Positions 53,959 through 63,646 of a stretch of DNA of 64,000 nt are shown here, piece after piece (the first letter of the stretch is position 1; each line of letters opens with the position of its first letter). The stretch is from Alkaliphilus flagellatus (GTDB lineage Bacteria; Bacillota; Clostridia; Peptostreptococcales; Natronincolaceae), in contig NZ_JAHLQK010000006.1 of NCBI RefSeq assembly GCF_018919215.1, positions 124,001 through 188,000 of the forward strand. The letters are read 5' to 3'. The position numbers were made by a program, and so were the translations under genes. The notes under the pieces are model-generated. The model was not told the DNA's origin. It did not search any database and saw nothing but the letters and a program-made list of their open reading frames with translations.

Positions 53959-54384
53959 ATGAAAAATCTATATAAAATATTAGAAATAAGCGAAAATGCT
54001 TCTCAAGCTGAAATTAAAAAAGCCTATAGAGGGCTGGCTAAAAAATATCATCCCGATGCCAATATAAACGGAGAAAATACAGAGGAAAAATTTAAAGAAA
54101 TAACAGAAGCCTACAGCCTATTAAGGGATGAAAAATATAGAAAAGAATATGATGAAAAGTTATTCAATAGTAAAAATTCAGAACAAAAGACATTTAGAAG
54201 AGAAAAATCATCCTCAAAAAAAACATCGACAGATAAAGTCAATGTAGATTATGAGTTTGAAAACTTTTTTGGTTTCAATCCAAAAACCAAAGAAAAAAAC
54301 AAAAGCTTTAATAAAAAAAGTAATAAAAATCCGATGGATACAACAGATATTTTTAATACTTTTTTTAAATCTAAAAGACATTAG
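53959..54384 (+). CDS. J-domain protein
   Basis: 141 aa, ATG at 53959 after AAAGGA. Residues 1-67 form a J-domain with [21 protein letters not shown], the HPD motif in KKYHPDAN and the [11 protein letters not shown] helix. Residues 75-141 are basic and Ser/Lys-rich with repeated [12 protein letters not shown]-type segments and no zinc-finger domain, so it is not a general DnaJ. It could supply ATPase stimulation to the Hsp70-like protein six genes downstream. Its stop overlaps the next start. Confidence 0.85.
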   Translation: MKNLYKILEISENASQAEIKKAYRGLAKKYHPDANINGENTEEKFKEITEAYSLLRDEKYRKEYDEKLFNSKNSEQKTFRREKSSSKKTSTDKVNVDYEFENFFGFNPKTKEKNKSFNKKSNKNPMDTTDIFNTFFKSKRH

Positions 54385-54950
54385 TGGAGTTGATCACTTT
54401 GGAAAAATCAATTTCAAGTAATATAAAGATTATAGATGTATTAATAACCTTTATTTCCATTGGAGCAGGGATTTACGTGTATTTAGTTTTTGATGACCAG
54501 TTTAAAAAATATGCACTGATTCTTCTATTAGCAATAGTAGGCATGATTTATTTAAATAAGGCAGTTAGCTCTAATAATCCCACTAAAGAAGAAGTCCTAA
54601 GTAGCCCAAACACAGTAAATGGACTGGCATTATTAAATGAAAATAACGAAATTATAAAAGAATGGGATTTACTTAATAAAGCCTCAATGGTAATAGGTCG
54701 TAATACAAAGAACAATGAAGTAGATATCGATTTAAGCACATCCACATATGCTTCATTAATTGATTTTCAGCATGCAGTATTAAATTATGCATCAGGAAAT
54801 TGGTACATAGAAGATTTATACTCAGAAAATGGCATAAGTATTCAAAAGCCTGATGATCAAATCAGATATAAACTATCAAAGGATAAACCTTGTACAATAG
54901 TTAAAGGAGATGTAGTCTTTATAGCTAAAACGAAACTTTTGATTAGATGA
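54384..54950 (+). CDS. Membrane-anchored FHA-domain protein
   Basis: 188 aa from GTG 54384, sharing one base with the J-domain stop; a TTG at 54399 is the alternative with a better ribosome spacing (GGAG at 54386). Two N-terminal membrane helices (residues about 17-33 and 40-52) precede an FHA domain at about 80-188: SMVIGRNTKNNEVDID, FQHAVLNYASGNWYIEDLYSENGI with the conserved GR and S/H contact region. FHA domains bind phosphothreonine peptides. Function in signalling to the apparatus is inferred from the context. Confidence 0.8.
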   Translation: MELITLEKSISSNIKIIDVLITFISIGAGIYVYLVFDDQFKKYALILLLAIVGMIYLNKAVSSNNPTKEEVLSSPNTVNGLALLNENNEIIKEWDLLNKASMVIGRNTKNNEVDIDLSTSTYASLIDFQHAVLNYASGNWYIEDLYSENGISIQKPDDQIRYKLSKDKPCTIVKGDVVFIAKTKLLIR

Positions 54951-54966
54951 AATGGAGTGTTAGCAA

Positions 54967-55473
54967 ATGAGCCTTACAAGATGCAAAAATGGACATATGT
55001 TTAGTGAAAGAAGGTATGGAAGCATATGTCCCTACTGTAATATAGAAACAGCTACAAAAGAACAACCCCAAACCCCTTCAACAGACTTTGACATCGAAGA
55101 TGAACTTTTAAAGGAAGAAATACAACCCGTCTGTGGTTGGATTGTTTGTATTGAAGGAGCAAGGGTAGGAAAGGACTACAAAATAAGAGAAGGCAAAAAC
55201 TTTATTGGTAGGGCCGATGATATGGATATACAGATACTAGGTGACAATAAGATATCAAGAAGAAATCATGCAATTATAGTCTATGACACAAAAAAAAGAA
55301 ACTATGTCCTACTGCCAGGAGATGCTTCAGGCATTGCATATTTAAATAACGAAGCGGTGTATGTACCTACACCATTATCCTCATATGACGTAATAGAACT
55401 GGGAAAAAGTAAATTTTTGTTCATGCCGTTTTGTGGAGAACACTTTGAATGGGATGACACGGATAGGGAGTAA
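54967..55473 (+). CDS. Zinc-ribbon plus FHA-domain protein
   Basis: 168 aa, ATG at 54967. An N-terminal zinc ribbon (CKNGHMFSERRYGSICPYC, residues 6-24) precedes a linker and an FHA domain (about 65-155) with FIGRADDMDIQI, ISRRNHAIIVYD and LNNEAVYVP. The GR and the S/RRNH contact residues are present, so phosphothreonine binding is plausible. It is soluble, unlike the FHA protein before it. Downstream of it are phosphatase genes. Confidence 0.82.
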   Translation: MSLTRCKNGHMFSERRYGSICPYCNIETATKEQPQTPSTDFDIEDELLKEEIQPVCGWIVCIEGARVGKDYKIREGKNFIGRADDMDIQILGDNKISRRNHAIIVYDTKKRNYVLLPGDASGIAYLNNEAVYVPTPLSSYDVIELGKSKFLFMPFCGEHFEWDDTDRE

Positions 55474-55478
55474 TCTCC

Positions 55479-56330
55479 ATGAGAGAATTTATGTTTAAAA
55501 ACAAATATACCGTTACAGCTATTTTATTTAGCATTGTAGGACTTTTAATATTAATCAGAAATTATATGGATTCCAAGCTTAAAAGAGGAACTTACTGCAA
55601 TGGGTTAGAAGTAGGAGTCGCATCATCTATTGGTAATAGAGAATATCAAGAAGACGCTATGGATATAGCCTCCTTTAAAAAAGCCACATTAGCTGTTTTA
55701 GCCGATGGAATTGGAAAAAAGAGGGCTGGGCAACTTTCCAGTAGACTGGTTGTAAAAATATTTGTAGATTTGTTTACAGCAAATCCATCAATAGACAACA
55801 TAAATTACTTTTTTAAACGAGCCTTTAATATAACCAATAGAGAGATTTTAAAAACTTTAGAAGATCATCAGGGTGGTGCAAGTGTGGCTTGTGGCATTAT
55901 TGTTGATGGCCTGCTGCATTATGCTTTAGTGGGAAATACAATGGTTGCAGTTTTTAGAAACAATGAGCTAATACCCTTAAGCGAAGGGCATACAGTAAAT
56001 ATTCTTGCTCAAAAAGGTTTTTATCAAGGTAAAATAAGCAGACAAGATGCATTATGGGCATTAAAGGAGAAAAGGCTATTTAACTATGTTGGACAGGATG
56101 GATTTAAAGATATAGAAATTTATGATGTACCAGTAAAGTTAAAAAGTGAAGATATAGTTCTTCTAATGAGTGATGGGATACATAGTTACCTTCCCTGGAA
56201 TCAGCTAGAAGAAGTATTGAAAAAAGATTTAACCTGTGATGAAATGGCAACGGCTATAATTAAAAAACTAAAAGAGACTTCTATAACAGAAAAGGATAAT
56301 GCCAGTATTTTATTAATAAGGTATAAATAA
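55479..56330 (+). CDS. Membrane-bound PP2C phosphatase
   Basis: 283 aa, ATG at 55479. One N-terminal membrane helix (residues 9-24) then a PP2C domain (about 40-283). Key motifs: NREYQEDAMDI, LAVLADGIGKKRAGQLSS, YALVGNTMVAVFRN, LMSDGIHSYLPW and DNASILLIRYK, so the metal-binding Asp residues are all present. It should remove phosphate from Ser/Thr residues on the cytoplasmic side. It could oppose a kinase that controls FHA proteins, as PppA does in Gram-negative type VI systems. Confidence 0.85.
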   Translation: MREFMFKNKYTVTAILFSIVGLLILIRNYMDSKLKRGTYCNGLEVGVASSIGNREYQEDAMDIASFKKATLAVLADGIGKKRAGQLSSRLVVKIFVDLFTANPSIDNINYFFKRAFNITNREILKTLEDHQGGASVACGIIVDGLLHYALVGNTMVAVFRNNELIPLSEGHTVNILAQKGFYQGKISRQDALWALKEKRLFNYVGQDGFKDIEIYDVPVKLKSEDIVLLMSDGIHSYLPWNQLEEVLKKDLTCDEMATAIIKKLKETSITEKDNASILLIRYK

Positions 56331-56361
56331 CATATAGAGAGAAAAGTTCGGGTGTAAAAAA

Positions 56362-58173
56362 ATGAGAAAAACAAATTCAAAATTCATAACAAAATTTATG
56401 TCAGAACCAGGTAGTTTTCTTCAAAACAAAGATTATTTTGGTTTTGTAGAGTTGGATAAATTTGCCATTTATGTCATTGCAGATGGTATTGATAATGATA
56501 CAGATTTAGAAGGAGCCAAGATTGCAGTAGAAACTATAATAAGCAGCTTTAGCGAAAGACCTAGTATGAAAAGTGGACTACTGAAGAGGCTTTTAAACCT
56601 TGCGAATAAAAAACTAATAGAGGAAAGTAAAAATTTTAGACTAAAGGTGTCTCTTACCATTGTTGTTACCGATTACGTAAAGGCAAGGTACGCTCTGGTA
56701 GGAAACACCAGGTTTTATTTACTTAGAGATGGATACATAAAGGATCAAAGTCAGGATCAATCCTTGACACAGCAACTAGTTGACCAAGAAAAAGTTCAGC
56801 TAGATAAGGTGGCACAGCATGAAGAGAGAAATAACCTATATTGTTACCTAGGGCAGGATGAAGTAATCATTCCCTATATTTCCTCAAAAATATCCATAAA
56901 AAAAGGAGATATTATTGCCCTAACTACAAAGGGCATATGGGAAAATATAGACGACGGGGAGCTGATAGATGGCATTGCTGATGCAAAGGAACCACAGGAG
57001 GCAATTGACAATATTGAAGATATGCTTCTGGTAAAGCAGCCTCAAAACTTAGAAAACTATACCCTAGCAGTTATATTCATTGAAAAAATTTATGAAAACC
57101 CCCAAAGAAGACAAAAAATAAAAAGAATTATATTCACATTAATTCCAATTATTTTGATTTTAGCAATCATTTTTTTAGCTTTTTATTATAAAAGAAAACA
57201 AAAAATTCATCAAATTAATGAAATGAATTATTATATAGAAAATGCACAGGTATATGCAGAAAGCAATAATTTTATAAGAGCAAATGAAGAATATAAAAAT
57301 GCTCTAAGTATAGCTCAAAAGCTAAGACTAATGGATGATAGAGATCGGATAGACAAATTTTATAAAACAACAGAAGCAATTATTAATGCGGATGAGCTGC
57401 TTCAACAGGAGAATTATCAGAAGGCATTAGAAGAATACCTATTAGCAAAAGAAAAATCCTATTATGCAGATAACCTAGGAAGAAGCTATATAGACAACCA
57501 GTTAAATTATGCCAATGATCACATGAAGGTACTTCATTTAATGGAACTAGGGGATCGAAAACAAAACCTTGAAGATTTAGCAGGGGCTAAAGAAGATTAT
57601 AGACTCGCAAGAGATTTAGCATATAATATATTTTTCACCGGTGCAAGACAAGAGGCACAAGATAAATTAAACCAGATCCATCAATTAGAAACAGAAAAAG
57701 AAAAAGAAGCAGAAGCTATGGCTAAAGAAGCAGAAGAAGAGAGAAAACAAGAAGAGCAGACAGAAGAGCAAGCAGCAAAGGAAAGACTCGAAGACCAGCT
57801 TAATGGAATAGAAACATCCAAAAAAGGAGATATAAGCTATAGCTTAGGAAACTACCATGATGCTAAGATGTACTATACAATAGCTAAGGAGCTATATCAA
57901 AAAGCACAAGCCTATAGCCTTGCAAATCAAATAGAAGAAAAAATTCAACTGACAGAGAAAAAAATACAAAATGAAGCAGACAGTAAAGCAAAAGCAGCAA
58001 GATACGAGAAGGATGCAAATGATCAATTTGAAGCAGGTAATTTAAACAATGCTAAAATGCTATACATGTTTGCTAGAGACATTTATCAAGAAATACAACT
58101 TCACAAGGATATAGAAAGAATGGATGAAAAAATAAAAGTAATAGATGACCTATTAAAGGAGAAAAATCAGTAA
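56362..58173 (+). CDS. PP2C-like (probably inactive) domain, membrane helix and TPR-like repeats
   Basis: 603 aa, ATG at 56362. Residues 1-245 have a PP2C fold (VIADGIDNDTDLEGAK, YALVGNTRFYLLRDG, IIALTTKGIWENIDDG, ENYTLAVIFIE). However, the SDG motif is TKG and the last DN motif is EN, so two metal-binding Asp residues are absent and a pseudophosphatase is likely. One membrane helix lies at about 254-276. Beyond it, residues 285-603 contain about five TPR-like units (NFIRANEEYKNAL, NYQKALEEYLLA, DLAGAKEDYRLA, NYHDAKMYYTIA, NLNNAKMLYMFA) and a charged coiled coil. The layout suggests a phospho-signal sensor that links cytoplasm to the outer envelope. Confidence 0.78.
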   Translation: MRKTNSKFITKFMSEPGSFLQNKDYFGFVELDKFAIYVIADGIDNDTDLEGAKIAVETIISSFSERPSMKSGLLKRLLNLANKKLIEESKNFRLKVSLTIVVTDYVKARYALVGNTRFYLLRDGYIKDQSQDQSLTQQLVDQEKVQLDKVAQHEERNNLYCYLGQDEVIIPYISSKISIKKGDIIALTTKGIWENIDDGELIDGIADAKEPQEAIDNIEDMLLVKQPQNLENYTLAVIFIEKIYENPQRRQKIKRIIFTLIPIILILAIIFLAFYYKRKQKIHQINEMNYYIENAQVYAESNNFIRANEEYKNALSIAQKLRLMDDRDRIDKFYKTTEAIINADELLQQENYQKALEEYLLAKEKSYYADNLGRSYIDNQLNYANDHMKVLHLMELGDRKQNLEDLAGAKEDYRLARDLAYNIFFTGARQEAQDKLNQIHQLETEKEKEAEAMAKEAEEERKQEEQTEEQAAKERLEDQLNGIETSKKGDISYSLGNYHDAKMYYTIAKELYQKAQAYSLANQIEEKIQLTEKKIQNEADSKAKAARYEKDANDQFEAGNLNNAKMLYMFARDIYQEIQLHKDIERMDEKIKVIDDLLKEKNQ

Positions 58174-58195
58174 TTGAAAGTACAAAGGAGAGCCA

Positions 58196-59473
58196 ATGAA
58201 GGAAAAAATTTACTTTAAAATAAATCATATTGAAAACTTAAAGGATCGTGCTTTACTAAAGGAACTACTAAGCGAAGTTTTTATCCCCCTTTATGAGCAT
58301 AGTGAAAGCATGTATCGTTCCTTGGAGCAAAGGATTTTTGATGAAATTGAATATACACAACAAAACTATAGCATTTATACAACAATTGTAAAAAAGCAGG
58401 ACTATGATCCAATCCATTATTTTTTACATCCAATGCTAGAGGAAGACATAGAAGATCAAGAATACGATCTACAGTACATCTTAAATACCATGCTAGAAAA
58501 AACAGAAGTAAATATGTTTAAAGTTTTCCTAAAGTGCGATTACTTAGTTTACCAAGAGATACTGACAAAAAATATAAAATTTAAAGGAAAAATTAAAACT
58601 AACGAAAGAACCTATGATGCTTATTTTATAATCAAAGAAAATAAGCAATATTGGGATAAAATATACGGGCTGTATCAGATGTTTATTAGAAACAATATTC
58701 CTTGGAGCACCATTAATGCTCCCTATATTTCAAGAGTAGCAGATGTATTTATGGTTGAATATGAAGAAGGTATAACTAAGAAAGAAACGATTCAGGAAGT
58801 AAATGTAGATTTTGGCGAATATAGCAAATATGTAAAATATGATATCGTACCTGTTTGGAATATAGAAAAGCTAAATTTAGAAAGTACAGGATTTCCAATA
58901 CCCTGTGAAGATAAAGTAAATTTTCAACATCAGATAGCATTAAAGGGAGAAGGCTCAGAGCACGGATACTTGGTAGAATACGAAAATGAAGAAATAAGAA
59001 ATATAAGATGTGGAAGAGATACCCTATTCATTACAACAGAAACCAGTGACCTACAAGAATGGAGCGTCCTTAAGGTGATAAGACCAAAGGAATCGAAACT
59101 ACAAAAATATAGTTACGAATTAGTATCCAACTCAAAAAAAATTAGTTTCATAGAGAAACTATCCAGTAAAAGCTATGTAAATATAAAAACAAAGGCAGAG
59201 CTTGTCAGAATGATAAATTCCTATGAAATTTCCAGATACTTAGAATTTAAAGATTTAAAAATAGTTGATCAAGAAGAAAATTCTAAAGAAGAAACCTATA
59301 GCATGAACTTTTTTATATTAGATGAAATAAGAGACAGGAATTATGGCAAGAAAATGATACTATACTTTACTCCTAGGGAGGAGAGTTTTATCATAAGAGA
59401 CCTCCTAAGCTTCATTGTATCAGAAATACAGTTTTTTTATCCTGAATATAAATGCGAAGGAAGATTAATATGA
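58196..59473 (+). CDS. Unknown large cluster protein, baseplate candidate
   Basis: 425 aa, ATG at 58196 after AAAGGAGAGCC. Soluble, no signal or membrane helix; no family recognised. N-terminal 100 residues are helical and acidic, the middle (about 105-330) mixed alpha/beta with repeated short basic turns, and the C-terminus ends in a beta segment (KMILYFTPREESFIIRDL). Its length, solubility and position between phosphatase and a 237-aa gene fit a TssF-like baseplate component. This is inference from context only. The next start lies 14 bases inside its end. Confidence 0.35.
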   Translation: MKEKIYFKINHIENLKDRALLKELLSEVFIPLYEHSESMYRSLEQRIFDEIEYTQQNYSIYTTIVKKQDYDPIHYFLHPMLEEDIEDQEYDLQYILNTMLEKTEVNMFKVFLKCDYLVYQEILTKNIKFKGKIKTNERTYDAYFIIKENKQYWDKIYGLYQMFIRNNIPWSTINAPYISRVADVFMVEYEEGITKKETIQEVNVDFGEYSKYVKYDIVPVWNIEKLNLESTGFPIPCEDKVNFQHQIALKGEGSEHGYLVEYENEEIRNIRCGRDTLFITTETSDLQEWSVLKVIRPKESKLQKYSYELVSNSKKISFIEKLSSKSYVNIKTKAELVRMINSYEISRYLEFKDLKIVDQEENSKEETYSMNFFILDEIRDRNYGKKMILYFTPREESFIIRDLLSFIVSEIQFFYPEYKCEGRLI

Positions 59474-60165
59474 ATTATATATGGGATATACTGTTACAGG
59501 CCCATGGTCAAAATTTGGATCGAGAAAAGATTATATTCAAATGTGCAAAGTCATATAGTCCCTACATGGAGGTTTCATTTGAGGACCTTAATACGACTGA
59601 AATTGATGAAGCACCTATAGTAGAAATCAATCCATACTATCGTTTTTTTACCATATTTAAAAACATGTTTGATATAAACTACGAAGAAAGTCTACAGTTC
59701 AGGGAAGTTTTATTTGATATAATCATCCATCACCTAGGAGAACTTGACCTAAAACAAGGATTAACAAAAAAAGAGTATTATAAAAAGTTTATATTAAAGG
59801 ATATTTTAAACAATATTTTTGATGAAAAAATAAAAAACCATATACAAATATTCAATAAAAGTGAGTTAGATATTGTATTAAATAACATGATAAGCCTATA
59901 CGAGACGGGGACTTCAATAGAGCTGTTTAAGAGAGTGGTAAACAAAATTTTTAAGAAAAGTATCATATATATTAATCAGGATCATAAGAAAGAAATACTA
60001 ATATACATTGGTGAACCCGAAACCCGTCAGCTAAGTTGTAAAATAGACGCTTTAATAGAGCTGTTTTTACATATGGAGTATGAAGTAAATATATATTGGC
60101 AATATCATTTTGGCCTACTAGGTATAGATGAAACGATGAAAATAGAAAAAATGGTACTATATTAG
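59470..60165 (+). CDS. Unknown helical protein, baseplate candidate
   Basis: 231 aa from ATG 59470, overlapping the preceding gene by four bases (ATGA-type coupling) with GGAAG upstream; an in-frame ATG at 59452 deep in the previous gene is less likely. Mainly helical (residues 20-190) with a final beta segment (NIYWQYHFGLLGID). No motif recognised. Coupled translation to the 425-aa protein suggests they form a complex, as TssF and TssG do in type VI systems. Function not shown. Confidence 0.35.
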   Translation: MNYIWDILLQAHGQNLDREKIIFKCAKSYSPYMEVSFEDLNTTEIDEAPIVEINPYYRFFTIFKNMFDINYEESLQFREVLFDIIIHHLGELDLKQGLTKKEYYKKFILKDILNNIFDEKIKNHIQIFNKSELDIVLNNMISLYETGTSIELFKRVVNKIFKKSIIYINQDHKKEILIYIGEPETRQLSCKIDALIELFLHMEYEVNIYWQYHFGLLGIDETMKIEKMVLY

Positions 60166-60187
60166 CTAGATTGTAGGAGATTGAAAT

Positions 60188-62797
60188 ATGGGATATTCAT
60201 ACAAATTATCTAAAAATAATAAAATTGAAGTCGACAATAAAGGCAGATATAAAGAAGATGAACTGAGGAAGATGACAACATTTCAACTAAGGGAAATATC
60301 TTCAAAGGAAAAGTTAGTAAGCAATACAATTAATCCATTAGATAAAGAAGCCCTAGTGAGACTTATTATGAGATATAGAGGAATAGAAGAAAATTTATTA
60401 ATCAACACATATGATGAGGATGGTTTAGAAAGACTACAAACCTACTTAATTAATGTTGATAAGATCCTGGAGGATAAAATCATTAGCTCCCCTTCGAAGC
60501 TTGTATTATATGAAGGCTTAAGCATTGAAATTTTTGATGGCTATATAGTAACTCCAATGGATAATATAGACGAAGGCAATGTAATATTAGTTGATGAGAA
60601 CTATAGTATTTGCACAATATTTAACCTGATTAAAGTTAATGAAGTTTACTATTTAGTAAAAAATGAAAGGATTAAAGCCAAAGAAACCACAAGCAAAAAC
60701 TATAGCCTACTATATTTTGATAAAAAACAGTCAGAATTAATCTATGATATATACTATCGTAATATAAAATATATTCCTCAACACATTAAGCTTTATCCTA
60801 TTCCTATTTTAGACTACAGCTTGAGGCAGCCTATGGACACAGATGCTCCTCTAGCTATAGATTTTGGAACCACTAATACAACAGCAGGGATATATATCAG
60901 CAAAGAATCTTTTAATTTCCTTAGTAAAACCACCGATGGTAATCCTCAAAATGATGGAATAAAGGCAGTGGAAGTTTTAAATACAATATTAGATCCAATA
61001 GAAATAACCCCATTAATCCCTAGTGTTGTAGGAATAAAAACCATTATAGATACAGAAGAAATTGAATATGTATTTGGCTATGATGCCATAAAACTTTCAA
61101 AACTTAGCTATGAAGATGATGGTATATGTTTATTCTATGACATAAAAAGGTGGATAAGGGATTATGAAAGGGAAGAAAAAATTACAGATGTAAGGGGACG
61201 GCAAACATATATTAAAAGAAAGCATATGATAAAAGCATTTCTACAATATATTATTAATCTTGCAAAACAGAGGTTTAAGACAAATTTTAAAAAGATCCAT
61301 ATATCCTGTCCATCAAAACAGAAATATAAGTTTTATAGAATGTTTCAAGAAATTCTTACAGAGTATGAAATAGAATATGAAAATATGCTGGATGAAGGAG
61401 CATCTGTGCTATTTAATACCATCACAGAATTAATCGAAAATAAAAGCTATATAGAAGGAGAATATTATAAGGCCCTTATTATTGATTGCGGAGGAGGAAC
61501 CACAGATTTATCCTCCTGTGATTTTAAAATAGAAAACAATAGAGTTTCCTACAAGATTGATATAGAGACTTCATATGAAAATGGTGATACAGATTTTGGA
61601 GGCAATAATCTTACCTTTAGAATTATGCAGCTTATCAAAATCATCTTTGCTCATAAATTACAAAATAATGATAGGGTAAAAACCAGTTTACTAGAAGAAT
61701 TTGATGTGGATCTATTTAGATATGTAGACAAATATGGAGTATTAAAAATATATAAAAAACTAGACTACGAATATAATCAAGTGGAGGAAATGATTCCTAC
61801 AAAATTTAAAGCTTACGAAACTAGAAGTAGTGATGAATACTTTAAAGTAAAAAGTAATTTCTTTCTCTTGTTTGAATTAGCAGAGGAAATAAAAAAACAA
61901 TTTTTTAATGATAACAATAGCCTAGAAATATTAATAACACCATACAATGAAGCCAGTAAAGACAAAATAACTGTAAACTATGACAAATGGAGAATTCATA
62001 TATACAATGGGAAATTTTTAGAGCAGCTTAAAAATCCGTCAGAAATAACCTTAAGTATATTTGATATAACCACCCTAATAAAGGCGGACATATACAATAT
62101 CATTAAAAAGTTTTTAGAAAGTATCTACCAACAGGACAAGCTACTGGAATATTCAATTATAAAGCTTACGGGACAATCATGTAAAATAGATACATTTAGA
62201 GAAGCAATAAAAGAATTTGTGCCGGGTAGAGTAATACAGTCAAGAAAGAGCAAGAAAGCTTCTAGCCATAACTATGACTTAAAACTAGACTGCTTAAAGG
62301 GATCATTAAAGTATCTAGAAGCCCAAAAGCTTGGTTATATGGATATCGATATACACACAAGGCTTCCAATATTACCCTATGTAATCAGTGCCTTTACCCA
62401 CAGTGGTGAAGAAAAAATATTAATCCATAGCCTTGACAAGAGTAATACAAGTGGCAGCATATCAAGGTATATGGAAAGAATAACCCTTAAACTATATTTA
62501 AAGGATACTAATGGTATAGTTAGGTATCAATATGACTACGAAAACCAACCAGAAAACTTTATAGAAACAACCTTCCACGAAATAGAAGAAAAATATAAAG
62601 GTGTTATCCTACAGAATGAAACAGATAACATCACAAACAAAGAAGTAAAATTCTTCGTTTGGGCAAAAAGAGAAGAATGGGGTTTTTGTGTTGTGCCTGT
62701 TCTAAGAAATGACGAAAAATTATTTATAGGAAAAGAAGCCTTTTTCAATTTTGAAAATGATATTTGGGAAACAAACTTCTTCGACGGACAAAAATAA
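60188..62797 (+). CDS. Hsp70/actin-like ATPase with SAP-like N-terminus
   Basis: 869 aa, ATG at 60188 after GTAGGAG. Residues 24-62 (ELRKMTTFQLREISSKEK, then LDKEALVRLIMRYRG) resemble a SAP-type helix-turn-helix. From about 222, the actin/Hsp70 ATPase motifs appear: phosphate-1 AIDFGTTNTTAGIYIS, phosphate-2 ALIIDCGGGTTDLSS (about residue 430) and adenosine IIKLTGQSCKIDTF (about 657). The substrate-binding domain of DnaK is missing. It may handle assembly or disassembly of the tube or sheath. The J-domain protein upstream is a likely partner. Confidence 0.8.
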   Translation: MGYSYKLSKNNKIEVDNKGRYKEDELRKMTTFQLREISSKEKLVSNTINPLDKEALVRLIMRYRGIEENLLINTYDEDGLERLQTYLINVDKILEDKIISSPSKLVLYEGLSIEIFDGYIVTPMDNIDEGNVILVDENYSICTIFNLIKVNEVYYLVKNERIKAKETTSKNYSLLYFDKKQSELIYDIYYRNIKYIPQHIKLYPIPILDYSLRQPMDTDAPLAIDFGTTNTTAGIYISKESFNFLSKTTDGNPQNDGIKAVEVLNTILDPIEITPLIPSVVGIKTIIDTEEIEYVFGYDAIKLSKLSYEDDGICLFYDIKRWIRDYEREEKITDVRGRQTYIKRKHMIKAFLQYIINLAKQRFKTNFKKIHISCPSKQKYKFYRMFQEILTEYEIEYENMLDEGASVLFNTITELIENKSYIEGEYYKALIIDCGGGTTDLSSCDFKIENNRVSYKIDIETSYENGDTDFGGNNLTFRIMQLIKIIFAHKLQNNDRVKTSLLEEFDVDLFRYVDKYGVLKIYKKLDYEYNQVEEMIPTKFKAYETRSSDEYFKVKSNFFLLFELAEEIKKQFFNDNNSLEILITPYNEASKDKITVNYDKWRIHIYNGKFLEQLKNPSEITLSIFDITTLIKADIYNIIKKFLESIYQQDKLLEYSIIKLTGQSCKIDTFREAIKEFVPGRVIQSRKSKKASSHNYDLKLDCLKGSLKYLEAQKLGYMDIDIHTRLPILPYVISAFTHSGEEKILIHSLDKSNTSGSISRYMERITLKLYLKDTNGIVRYQYDYENQPENFIETTFHEIEEKYKGVILQNETDNITNKEVKFFVWAKREEWGFCVVPVLRNDEKLFIGKEAFFNFENDIWETNFFDGQK

Positions 62798-62825
62798 TCA
62801 TTCAATATAGAGGTGAGGTGAAACC

Positions 62826-63602
62826 TTGTTTTCGACTACATATCCTGTATTTGGTAAAGGGAGAATATTAAAGTTAGAAATGTTGGAAAATCTACGAGAT
62901 TATCCTAAAGATATTTTAGACATACATTTGCAGGAATATGCCGATGGAATATTAACTGGCTGCAAATTACAAATATCTGACAACTATATTATCATAACAC
63001 CAGGCATAATTTATTTCAAAGGAATTCCCTATATATTAAGGGACCCCTATAAACTGCCATATTTCCATACCAATGTAACCACACTACTTAAAATAAGCTT
63101 TTCAGAAAAAAGCGCAAACAATGACTTTATTAGCTATACGGCAAATGCCTTTATTGATGACAATATAGCCATAAGCGAAAACGAAATAGAATTATGCAGA
63201 TTCAAATTAAAAGTAGGAGCAAAGCTGAGGACAGATTATACATCCTTTGAAGATTTAGAAACAGAATACAATACAGTAAATACAATACATGCACCTTATG
63301 CAGCATATAAAAAAAGTACCATATCGCCAGATATACTAAACTACTTTGCACAAGAAGCCTTTAAGCATAATCCTACAGAACCACTGGATATATCCTTTTG
63401 TATGATATGTATGGAAAATCAACAGGCAATAGGTAGAGAACTGATCACCAGTTATATCGCTTTAAGATTAAATATACAAAAACAAGATTATACAAATCAA
63501 ACAATATACAAGTACTTAAATCAAATATTAAATAATATCTCAACCAGTAAGAAGACAGAAAAAAATATGGGATTTTCATCAAAAAGAATATTAATTGATT
63601 AA
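62826..63602 (+). CDS. Baseplate/shell-domain candidate protein
   Basis: 258 aa from TTG 62826 after GAGGTGAGG; MLENLRD at 62880 lacks a better site. Beta-rich N-terminal half with DGILTGCKLQISDNYIIITPGIIYFKGIPYIL (described as separate motifs GCKL, IIITPGIIYFKGI), which recalls beta-sandwich shell domains of phage baseplate or TssK proteins. The C-terminal half is helical. It follows the ATPase gene by 28 bases and ends the visible operon segment before a hairpin. Function inferred only. Confidence 0.35.
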   Translation: MFSTTYPVFGKGRILKLEMLENLRDYPKDILDIHLQEYADGILTGCKLQISDNYIIITPGIIYFKGIPYILRDPYKLPYFHTNVTTLLKISFSEKSANNDFISYTANAFIDDNIAISENEIELCRFKLKVGAKLRTDYTSFEDLETEYNTVNTIHAPYAAYKKSTISPDILNYFAQEAFKHNPTEPLDISFCMICMENQQAIGRELITSYIALRLNIQKQDYTNQTIYKYLNQILNNISTSKKTEKNMGFSSKRILID

Positions 63603-63646
63603 TTACCTCTAAATTTTAATAAGATCCAGCTATAAAAAAATAAACG

